Shown piece after piece: positions 11,601-23,600 of a stretch of DNA of 64,000 nucleotides. The notes under the pieces were generated by a model, which saw only the letters and a program-made list of their open reading frames with translations, was not told the origin of the DNA and searched no databases. Origin of the DNA: Candidatus Hermodarchaeota archaeon (GTDB lineage Archaea; Asgardarchaeota; Hermodarchaeia; Hermodarchaeales; Hermodarchaeaceae); the NCBI GenBank assembly GCA_016840065.1, contig JAEOTB010000054.1, positions 1 to 64,000 of the forward strand. The letters are read 5' to 3'. Position 1 is the stretch's first letter. The number at the start of each line of letters is the position of its first letter. The translations under genes were made by a program, and so were the position numbers.

Positions 11601-14600
11601 TCGCATAAGCAGTTACAGTCAAGGTGTAGCCAGCGCTAATGGACCAGCCATCAGTGTCCAAGACAGGAGTGAAGGTACCTGTAAAGGTTTGATCCCCGCC
11701 CACAGGACACCCAGAGACTGTTATGTTCGCTAGATTGCTAGTATCGAGAATTTGGCCTGTATCAAGATCTGTCCAGATAATAGTCAAAGAAGTGTTGAAG
11801 CCCCAAGGTGTAGGCTCGGGTGACTGGACCACAACCGCAGCATAATGAAGACGGATAGTGACGGTGACGCTTGCACTGCCATTCTGATAGAAGCCCAAGC
11901 TAGCATTTGCATAGATTGTCACTGTCAGCGTGTAGGACCCAACAGTCCAGCTATCCGTATCCAGAGTAAAGGACAACGAAGCAAAGGCCTGATCACCGCC
12001 CACCGGGCAACTGGATACCACAACAGATGAAAGGTTACCACTGGCGACATCGCTGCTACCAAGATCAAGATCCACCCACTGGACCGTGATGGAGGCATTG
12101 AAGTCGAAGGGAGTCTGTTCGGGAGGTGAGATTATACCCTGTGTCTGATGGGAGCGAATCGTCACTGTGACCAGACCACTACCATCTGCATAGGAGACAT
12201 TACTATATACGTATACAGTCAGGACGTAGCCAGCAACACCCCAATCTTTGGTATCAAGGGTGAAGGAGTAACTCCCAGTGAAGACCTGATCGCCTCCAAC
12301 AGGACAGCCTGTCACTGTGATGTTGTCAAGAGCATCAACTGAGATTGTAGTGCTGGTGTCAGTATCGGTGTAGGTGACGGTGAGACTGGTATTGGTTCCC
12401 CAGGCTGATTGTTGCGGCGGGTCAACAACCACACTTGAATAGTGGTTGCGAATCGTCACCGTTAAGGTGTAGCTGTCACCATTATATTGCTGCGGTGACA
12501 TATCAGGATAGAGGGTCACAGTCACCTGGTGTGAACCGACACCCCAGTCATCTGTAACCAGAGTGAAGGTGAAGCTACCAGTGAAGGTTTGATCACCGCC
12601 CACCGGACAATCACTAACAGTGATGTTGTCCAAGTTGACGACCGCGATGGTAGAGATGGTGTCAAGGTCGTTCCATGTGAGGGTTATTGAGGTGTTGAGC
12701 CCCCATCCAGTGGGTTCTGGAGTGGTTACGATGATTTCTGTGCGATGAACCCGAATGACTACGGTAACAGTAGTTATGGGGTCGCTGTAGTTGCGCGGAC
12801 CCGTGGTTGCATAGAGGTTCACCGTCAAGGTGTAGCCAGCGCTGATAGACCAGCCATCCGTATCTAATACAAAAGTGAAAGCTCCTGTGAAGACCTGGTC
12901 ACCACCAATCGGACAATTTGTAATGGTGATGTTCTCAAGATTACTTGTATCAAGAATAGAGCCTGTATCGAGGTCCGTCCATACAAGGGTGAGGGATGTG
13001 TTTTCGCCCCAAGGTGTTTGTTCGGGTGATTGAGCAACGACTGCTGTATAATGAAGTCTTATTGTAACCGTGACGCTTGCGCTGCTGTTCTGGTAGAAGC
13101 CCAGACTTGTATTGGCATAGATGGTAACTGTCAGTGTATAAGATCCAGTGATCCAAGAATCTGTGTCGAGGGTGAAGCTCAAACTGGCGAAGGTTTGATC
13201 ACCACCCAACGGACAGTTAGACACTACAACGGAGGATAGGTTCCCGCTGGCAACATCAGCGCTACCCAAGTCTAGATCGACCCATTGCACGGTGAGTGAG
13301 GTGTTGAAATCGAAGGGAGTCTGTTCAGGAGGAGACACTATAGTCTGGGTCTGGTGGGAGCGGATGGTTACTGTTACGAGGCCGCTACCATCAGCATAAG
13401 AGACATTGCTGTACACATACACGGTCAAGACGTGGCCTGCAACGCCCCAATCCTCAGTGTCGACTGTGAAAGTGAAGCTGCCTGTGAATACCTGATCGCC
13501 GCCTACAGGACACCCAGTTACCGTTATGTTGATTAGGGCGTCTACAGAGATTGTGGTGCTGGTGTCAGTATCGGTGTATGTAACCGAAAGGCTGGTGTTG
13601 GTTCCCCAGGCTGATTGTTGCGGCGGGTCAACAACCACACTTGAATAGTGGTTTCGGATTGTTACAGTCACAGTATAGCTATCCCAATCGTACAGTTGAG
13701 GTGACATATCGGGGTAAAGGGTGACATTCACCTGATGTGACCCAACACCCCAATCATCAGTGACCAGGGTGAAGGTGAAGCTACCCATGAAAGTCTGGTC
13801 GCCGCCCACTGGACAATTGGACACCGTGATGTTGTCCATATTTGCGATGGTGACGGTGGAGCCAGTGTCAAGGTCATTCCATACTAGGATTATTGAGGTG
13901 TTCAGCCCCCAACCAGTAGGTTCTGGCGTGGTGACGATGATTTCCGTGTTGTGAATACGAATAATCACCGTGACAGTGCTAGAAGCGTCGCTGTAGTTTT
14001 GAGGACCAGTGGTCGCAAAGAGATCCACCGTCAGGGAGTAGCCTGTACTAATTGACCAAGAATCAGTGTCCAGTACAAACGTGAAGGCCCCAGTGAAGAC
14101 CTGGTCACCACCCAACGGGCAGTTGGAGATGGTGATGTTCTCGAGATTACTGGTATCAAGAATAGCTCCTGTGTCAAGATCTGTCCACACAAGAGTAAGG
14201 GAGGTGTTCTCTCCCCAAGGAGTTTGTTCAGGTGATTGAACCACTACAGAAGTGTAGTGGATTCTGATTGTTATGGTTACACTGGAGCTGCTGTTCTGGT
14301 AGAAGCCTAGGCTAGCATTGGCATAAACGGTAACCGTTAGCGTATAGGAACTGGTGGTCCATGAGTCCGTATCGAGGATGAAACTCAAGCCACCAAATGT
14401 TTGGTCTCCTCCTACAGGACAGTTGGATACAACAATAGAGGAGAGGTTACCACTGGCGACATCGATGCTACCCAGATCTAGGTCGACCCATTGGACGGTG
14501 ATGGAGGTGTTGAAGTCGAATGGAGTTTGTTCTGGAGGAGACACTATAGTCTGGGTTTGGTGTGCTCGAATCGTTACTGTTACTGAACCGCTGCCATCAG

Positions 14601-17600
14601 CATAGGAGTCGTTACCGTACACATATACAGTTAGGACATGGTCTACGACACTCCAATCCTCAGTATCGAGGGTGAAGGAGTAGCTTCCGGTAAAGACTTG
14701 GTCGCCGCCCACTGGACAACCAGTGACTGTGATATTGATGAGCGCATCAACAGAGATTGTTGTGCTTGTATCGGTATCAGTGTAGGTAACCGTGAGGCTA
14801 GTATTGGTGCCCCAAGCCGATTGCTGCGGCGGATTCACAACCACGCTCGTGTAGTGGTTGCGAATCGTCACTGTTACTGTGTAACTATCAATGTCATATT
14901 GTTGCGGTGCCATGTCTGGGTAGAGGGTAATATTGACCGGGTGTGCGCCGACGCCCCAATAGTCAGTCACTAAGGTGAAGGTAAAGCTTCCCGTGAAAGT
15001 CTGATCCCCACCTACTGGACAATTACTCACGGTGATGTTGTCCAAGTTGACAACAGCGATAATGGAGCCAGTATCGAGGTCATTCCAGACCAGGGTGACG
15101 GAGGTGTTGAGTCCCCAGCCTGTAGGCTCAGGGGTTGTAACGATGATTTCTGTCCGGTGAACACGTATAACCACGGTTACCGTGGTTGTGGGATCGTTGT
15201 AATTGCGAGGTCCGGTCATCGCGTAGAGGTTCACCGTTAGGGAGTAGCCGGCGCTGATAGACCAGGAGTCCGTGTCAAGAGTGAAGGTAAAGGTGCCCGT
15301 GAAGACCTGGTCACCACCTACGGGACAATTGGTGATGGTGATGTTCGCCAAGTTACTCGTATCTAGAATGGCGCCAGTGTCGAGGTCAGTCCATACCAGG
15401 GTAAGGCTGGTGTTGAAGCCCCAAGGCGTTTGTTCGGGTGACTGGGCCACGACCGCTGTATAATGCAACCTGATGGTGACGGTGACACTTGAACTGCTAT
15501 TCTGGTAGAAGCCCAAGCTGACGTTAGCGTAAATCGTCACCGTTAGGGTGTAGGACCCAGTGGTCCACGAGTCCGTGTCAAGGATGAAGCTGAGGCTCGC
15601 GAAGGTCTGATCCCCACCCACTGGACAATTGGACACAACAATGGAGGAGAGGTTACCACTCGGTACATCAGAGCTACCAAGGTCTAGATCTACCCACCGT
15701 ACACTGATGGAGGTGTTGAAGTCGAAAGGCGTCTGTTCGGGTGGTGAGACGATGGCTTGCGTTTGGTGGGAGCGGATGGTTACTGTTACTAGTCCACTAC
15801 CATCGGCGTAGGAATCATTCCCATAAACGTAAACAGTCAAGACGTGGTCTGCTACACCCCAATCTTCAGTGTCGAGGATGAATGAGAAGGTGCCCGTGAA
15901 GACTTGGTCGCCACCCACGGGGCATCCGGTGACGGTGATGTTGATGAGGGCATCTACGGAGATTGTAGTGCTTGTATCAGTGTCCGTGTAGGTTACAGTT
16001 AAACTAGTGTTGGTTCCCCAAGCTGACTGTTGCGGTGGATCTACAACCACGCTCGTATAATGGTTGCGAATTGTGATGGTTACCGTGTAACTGTCGATAT
16101 CATAGAGTTGGGGTGCCATGTCTGGGTAGAGGGTGACACTCACTTGATGTGAACCCACACCCCAATTGTCGGTTACCAGGGTGAAAGTGTAGCTGCCAGT
16201 GAAGACTTGGTCGCCACCCACCGGGCAATTACTAACGGTGATATTGTCCAAGTTGACAACAGCAATAGTGGAGCCAGTATCGAGGTCATTCCAGACCAAG
16301 GTACTGGAGGTGTTCAGTCCCCAGCCTGTGGGCGCGGGGGTAGTGACGATGATTTCAGTACGGTGGGTTCTTACTACTACTGTGACGCTTGTTGTGGGAT
16401 CGTTGTAATTGCGAGGTCCGGTCGTCGCGTAGAGGTTCACCGTCAGTGTGTAGCCGGCGCTGATAGACCAGCTGTCTGTGTCAAGAGTGAAGGTAAAGGT
16501 GCCCGTGAAGACTTGGTCGCCGCCCACGGGGCAATTGGTGATGGTGATGTTCTGCAGGTTACTGGTGTCGAGGATAGCTCCCGTGTCCAAGTCAGTCCAA
16601 ACTAGGATAAGACTAGTGTTTTCACCCCAAGGCGTATGTTCGGGTGATTGAGCCACAACGGCAGTGTAGTGCAGCCGTATTGTTACCGTGACGCTGGCGC
16701 TGCTGTTCTGGTAGAAGCCCAGGCTGACGTTGGCATAAACGGTAACCGTTAGCGTATAGGACCCAGTGGTCCAAGAGTCCGTATCGAGGGTGAAGCTGAG
16801 GCTAGTAAACGTCTGATCGCCACCCACCGGGCAATTCGAAATCACAACTGATGAAAGGTTACCACTGGCGACATCTACACTTCCTAGGTCGAGGTCCACC
16901 CACTGCACAGTTATGGAGGTGTTGAAATCGAAGGGGGTTTGCTCAGGAGGAGATACAATGGTTTGAGTTTGGTGGCTTCTGATGGTGACCGTCACTGAAC
17001 CACTGCCAGTGTCGTAGGAAGTGTTGCCGTAGACGTATACGGTTAGGGTATGTCCGTCAACGCCCCAACCCTCTGTATCCAAAATTATGGTGAGACTGCC
17101 AGTGAAGGTTTGATCGCCGCCTACTGGACAGCCCGTGACGGTTATGTTGTCGAGAGCGGAGACGGAGATAGTGGTGCTGGTATCTACATCCTCCCAGTTC
17201 ACGACCAGAGTTGTGTTTTCACCCCAAGCGGTTTGGGCGGGAGGATTGATGGTCACGGAAACATAGTGGGCACGGATGGTTATTGTCACCGTGTAGATGT
17301 CCGTCTCATATTGCTGTGGTGACATATCGGGGTAGACCGTGATTGTGATTTGATAGCTGCCTACGCTCCAGTCATCGGTTTTTAGCGTGAAGCTTAGGCT
17401 ACCGGTGAAGGTCTGGTTGCCGCCGACAGGACAGTTGGACACGGTAATGTTGTCGAGGTTGCTGACATTGATTGATGTGCCTGTGTCGAGGTCGTTCCAT
17501 GTAACGGTAATGGAGGTGTTTAGGTCAAAGGCAGTAGGTGCCGGTGTGGAAGCGATGGCTTCTGCCTGATGGATGCGGATGACCACCGTGACGCTTCCTG

Positions 17601-20600
17601 TGGCATCACTATAGTTGCGTGGACCAGTGGTCGCATAGATGGTCACACTGAGCGAGTAACCTGCGCTGATGGACCAAGAGTCCGTGTCCAAGGTCGGAGC
17701 GAAGGTGCCAGTGAAAGTTTGGTTACCACCCACCGGACATCCTGACACTGTTATATTACTCAGGTTACTGGTGTCAAGAATAGCTCCTGTATCGAGATCT
17801 GTCCAGATGATAGTGAGCGAGGTGTTTTCACTCCAAGGCGTGGGTTCGGGGGATTGAACCACTACGGTTGTGTAGTGGATTCTGATGATGACGGTTACGC
17901 TACTGCTGCTATTCTGATAGAAGCCAAGGGCAGCACTAGCGTTGATGGTGATTGTTAGTGTGTAAGATCCTACGGACCAGCTGTCAGTGTCGAGGGTGAA
18001 GCTTAAGCTACTGAAAGTTTGGTCGCCGCCCACTGGGCAATTAGACACAACCACGGCGGAGAGGTTGCCGCTAGGCACATCACTGCTACCTAAATCGATG
18101 TCCACCCACTGCACAGTTATGGAGGTGTTGAAATCGAAGGGGGTCTGCTCAGGGGGTGAGGTTATTGTCTGGGTTTGGTGGGCGCGGATGGTTATGGTGA
18201 CGGTGCCGTCTCCAGTGTCGTAGGAGGTGTTGCCGTATACGTAGACGGTGAGGCTGTAGGAGTTGACGCCCCAGTCCTCTGTATCGAGGGTGAAGGTGAG
18301 GGAACCGGTGAATACCTGGTCTCCTCCTACGGGACAGTTGGTGACGGTGATGTTGATGAGGGCGGAGACACTGATGTCGCTATCAGTGTCGATGTCTCGC
18401 CAATTGACGGTGAGGCTCGTGTTTGTGCCCCATGGATTTTGGGCTGGTGGGTCAACGGTAACTGTGACATAGTGGGCGCGGATGGTTATGGTGAGGTTGT
18501 AGCTGTCGATGTCGTAGAGTTGGGGTGCCATGTCTGGGTAGGCGGTGACGGTGATGAGGTGGGCTCCGACATTCCAGTCGTCACAGACCAAGGTGAAGAT
18601 GAAGCTGCCTGTGAAGGTCTGGTTGCCGCCAACGGGAGTGTTGGAAACGGTGATATTGTCGAGGTTGCTGACATCGATGGTTGTTCCTAGGTCTAGGTCA
18701 TTCCAGGTCACGGTCAGGGAGGTGTTGAGACCCCAGGCAATGGGTGCGGGGGTGTTGACTATGACTTCGACTCGGTGGAGCCGTACCACCACAGTGACTG
18801 ACCCACTCGCGTCAGCATAGTTACCTGAAGCGGTATAGACGGTCACAGTGAGCGAGTAACCGGTGCTGATGGACCAGGAGTCCGTGTCCAAAGTGGGCGA
18901 GAAAGTACCAGTGAAGGTTTGGTCGCCACCGACCGGGCAATCAGAGACCGTGATATTATCAAGCTGGCTGGTGCTCAATATTTGGCCCGTATCGAGATCT
19001 GTCCAGATGACAGTAAGGGTGGTGTTCAACCCATAAGGTGTGGAGTTGGGTGGCTGAACTGTTACAGCGGTGTAGTGGATTCGTATGATGACGGTTAAGC
19101 TACTGCTACTGTTCAGGTAGTAGCCGAAGGCTCCGTTTGCATAAACGGAAACAGTTAGGACATAGGTTCCAACCGTCCAAGAGTCGGTATCTAGAGTGAA
19201 GCTAAGGGAATAGAAGGTTTGGTCGCCACCGACCGGACAATTGGATACGACGATGGAGGAGAGGTTACCGCTGGGCACATCACTGCTACCCAAGTCTAGA
19301 TCCACCCAATCAACTGAGATTGAGGTGTTGAAGTCGAATGGAGTCTGTTCAGGGGGTGATACTACAGTTTGGGTTTGGTGTTCTCTTATGGTTATGATGA
19401 CAGGTCCGTTGGTCGCGTAGTAACTGGAGTTGCCGTAGACATAGATTGTGAGACTAAAACTCCCTACGCTCCAGGCTTCAGTGTCAAGGATGAAGGTGAA
19501 ACTGCCAGTGAAGGTTTGGTCACCGCCCACCGGGCATCCAGTGACGGTGATATTATCGAGGGCGGTGAGGTCGATGGCAGTGGAGGTGTCAGAGTCCTGC
19601 CAGTTGATGGTCACAGAGGTGTTGGTACCCCATGGGCTTTGAGCGGGTGGGTCGGCTGTGACGCTGGCGTAGTGGGCGCGGATAGTGACGGTTACTTGAT
19701 AGCTACCGATTTGGTAGTTGTTTGTGTTGGAGTAGACGGTTGCGTTGACGAGGTGGTCGCCCACACTCCAGGTATCTGTTTTGAGGGTGAAGGGGCCAAT
19801 GGTGGAGGAGCTTTGGTCGCCGCCCACCGGGCAGTTGCTGATGGTTACATTGTCTAGTTCGGTGTCTGTGAGAGTGGTTCCGTTGTCCAGATCTGTCCAG
19901 GTGACGGTGAGGCTTGCGTTGAGTCCCCAGGCTGTTGGGTTGGGTGTTTGGATTGAGACGCTTACTCGGTGGGCTCGGATGGTGACTTGGACGGTGGCGT
20001 TGTCGTCTTCGTAGAGGCGGGGTGAGGTGAGGGCATATACCTGGACTGTGAGGGTTTCGGTGGCCAAGTTCCAGGTGCTTGTGTCGAGCCAGAAGGTAAG
20101 GCTGTTGGCTGTTGTTACCAAGCTGCCGTTAGCGAATAGTACGGTGACGTTCAGGAGGTCCGAGTCAGTGAGGAGGGATCCATCTTCGAGGTCCGTCCAT
20201 TGGACGACTAGCTGGGTTTGCCATCCCCAGGGCGTTTCATCTGGGGGTTCGACAAAGACGGCTGTCTGGTGGGTGCGGATCGTTATTCTTAGGTTGCCCT
20301 GGCTGTAAACATAGAGGCTAGTGTTGGAGTAGACATAGGCGGTCAGGTTGTAGGTGTTCGTCGTCCAGTCATCAGTGTCGAGGATGAAGGTGAGGCTGGT
20401 GTGGTTGGAGATTGCGGTACCATTCTGGAAGCGGACATCCACACGATCTAGGACACTAGCTGTGAGGTCAGTATTTGTGTCAAGATCTGTCCAGGTGACG
20501 GTAACGGTGACGTTGTTGCCGATGCCTACGGGGTCGGGCTGGTCTACTATTGTTTGTGTGAGGTGCGCCCTTATGTCGAAGGTAAGGCTCCGGCTGGCAC

Positions 20601-23600
20601 TGGTGTAGTCAGTACTAGTGGGTGTGACCGTTATGTCTAGCTCATAGAGGGCGACCTCGGTGAGTACTGAGGCGTTAATCGTGATAAGGTATTCTCCGCC
20701 CCCTAGGGAGGTCCAGGTGAAGTTGATGTTTAGGACCAGTGGCGTCCCATTTAGTTCACAGGTTATGGTTGTGACTGCTGGGAAGGTTCCGTGTTCGCTA
20801 CTGGCGGAGTCATCAACAAAGTAGTTGATGGTGACGCTCATGTCGGTGCCCCAGGGTTCGGGGTTGGGGGCGTCGTAGAAGACTACGGTGTTAATCTGCC
20901 GGAGCGTTAAGATCACATCTACTGTGCGGTTAGCGTAGAAGGGGTTGTTTGCTCCAGCGGCATCATACCAGGTGAAGTTAACAGTAAAGGTGTATTGACC
21001 TGCTCCTGGGAGGGTGGAGGTGTCGATGGTGATGTTCCATATTCCAGCGGCAAATTCAGTTATGGTCGCGTCGGTCCAGAGGGCTCCTGAATACCAGAGG
21101 GTGAGGTTGACGTTGGGGGAGCTGGGGAGATTTGCTCCACCTTCATCCAGGTCGGTTATGGTGACTGTGAGGTTAGCTTGCTCGTTGAGTGGGAGGGTGG
21201 AGGGAGTGGTTGAGGAGAGTTGGGTGTTTCTGGCCCGTACGCTGACATAAGCAGTCACGGTCCTGTTGGCAAAGAAGGGGTCATTGGCTGAGCCGTTGAG
21301 GTACCAGTAGAAGCGGATTTCAAAGGTGTGGGTGCCAAGCCCCTCAAGATAGCTGGTGTTTAAACTGATTTCGTACACTCCTATTGAGCCGCTATAGGTG
21401 ATGGTAGCATACCCGAGGGTATCCCATCGGTGGGTGCTGTTCCAGACTTGGAGGTGGATGTGCCCGGTACTGTTACTTACGGGGTTGCTGCTGTTATCAA
21501 GGTCTGTAAGGGTGATGTCGAATACCGAGTCATTCCCGAAGGGAACGGTGAGGATGGCCCCGGTAGAGAGTTGAGTGTTTCGTGCTTGTACCAAGATGGT
21601 TAGGGTGAGGGTTTGGGTCTGGTAGCTTGTTCTTTGGGCTGTGACGGTCATGTAGTAGGTTCCAGGTTCGCTGACTTCGCCCGAGTCTATAGTGAAGTTG
21701 TACCATCCGCTGCCCTGCGCGGTGGGATTGACGGCGTTGGTCCAGTTTGAGGTGACTGTGGCGCTTTCGATTCCCGTCTCATCCACTTCTCGTCTATAGG
21801 CGAAGTTGACATTGGTTGTCTCCCCATAGGGAATCGAGAATCCTGGAGTGGAGGGAGATGTCAGGGTTGTCTCCTCGACCACACTGACGGTTATCAGGCA
21901 GTAGGCATCAGCATGGTACTGTTTTGTGGCGTTCACTCGGAGAGTATAGTTTCCTGCATTCTGGGCAGTAGAGTCGAGTTCTACGACATAGAAACCGCCG
22001 ACTAGCTCGAAGGTGTCAGAGCCCGTCCAATTACCCACAACGGTTGCACCCTCAAGGAAGGTGTCCGTGGGAGAGGTATCATTACTATAGAAACGGACTC
22101 GCGGGTAGAAATAGCTGCCCGTCTGACGAATCACCTCAATCGTACTATATTGGGGAATAAGGGTGGTTGTCCCGTGGGTAACTGTTATAATGGTGGAGTT
22201 AAAGCCAGCCGCAGTCATGGATTGTGTGTCGCCATTATCATAGCTTACGCAGAGAGTGTATTCGCCTGCAGCGAATTCGGTTCCATTGTCAAAACTTACC
22301 GCGGAGAAGGAGGCGGCGCCTGCGACGACTGATTGTGTGTCCTCAGCGACAATGGTACCTGAGGGATCATAAAGAGTGAGGTTTGCTTCACCAGTGGTCT
22401 TGCCGAAGGTTGCGCTAACAGAAAGGCTGTTCGGCGTATTAGGTGCAATTTGGAAGGTATCAAAATTAAGGGTGACCGTATCGACTCGATTTGGTGAGGT
22501 TAGGGTAAAGTTCCACCAGCCGTAGGCATCGTTGATGGTGGAGTGGGTCATGCGGATGTGAGTACTGTTGCTGTCAGTGGTTACAGGGCTTGTACGGTTA
22601 TTGAAGAGCGCGTCGATGACCGTATCTATTGTCCATGTCTCAGTGGTGGGCAGAGCGATAGTGAGGTTATAATCGTCAAAGTAGAAAGGTTGGTACGCAT
22701 AGTACCATGTGTTCCAGTATACACTGGTTTCGTTCTGAGCCGAGAAGGTTGTACCCTCTGGCCCTGTCTGCTGCTCGGTGGTGGAATCCTTTGTTATGTA
22801 AAGAGTGAGATTGTAATCAAAGTAGACGCCGCTGCTGTTGCTGGAGTAGGTCTCCCAGAGGGCTTGCACCGTTGAATGGCTAGCACCCGGGTTTGCCCAG
22901 GTTCCGGTGAGGGTGATGGTGCCGGTTCCATAACCGGTGCTGGTCACAGCGGTGCTGTTCAGGCGGAGGTCAACCCAGGCATGGTCTGGTTGTGCCTTTC
23001 CTGTTATCTCCAGTGTGACATCATCGAAGTCTAGAGCCCATTCCTCAGCTGCCGGGGCGTCGACGTCCGCGGTGAAGCTGAGTCCCAGCCGGACTGTGAG
23101 AAGTGGCAGGCTCCATGTGAGAATGTCATCATAAGGAATACTCACATTGACCTGATACCATTGCCCATCGTTCGGAGCTGTTGATGCTAGGAGTCTTGGG
23201 TAAACTATCCCTTCAACTTCGACATAGATGACTAGGTTACCTCGGCAGTCTGGTTGACCCACAGAGATTTGGTTTACTTGGACATAGAATGTCAGCTTTG
23301 CATATGATACGTCGGTTCGGGGAATGCTTATGTTGTTGAACCAGGCAGCATAGGAGTCGTCATTCATGTCATAGTTATTGCTCCAGGCGGCTTGAACGCG
23401 AACACCATTTGTACTAGACCGACCATAGGAAGTTCCATACGAACCAGAATGGGAGTTAGGGCTTGCGACCCAGTAGCTGGTGTAGTTCCATTCGGTGGGG
23501 TCTGATCCGCTGCTGGCTTCAAAGTCGCCGTTCTCGCGGGTTCCATTTATCCAGTAGAGTTTGTCGTGGAGGTTATCGACATTGCCTATTAGCTCGTAGC

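Noticed and set aside
7924-19971. Possible CRISPR-like or satellite non-coding array
   Set aside because: Repeats are about 300/1206 bp, in one open frame, with synonymous variation; no short repeat/spacer structure.
7921-20608. Many recurrent 60-170 aa plus-strand ORFs (e.g. ...VWSPPTGQLDTVMLSRL...)
   Set aside because: They are antisense readings of the CPVGGDQ-containing repeat and recur with the same 1206-bp/300-bp period; not independent genes.
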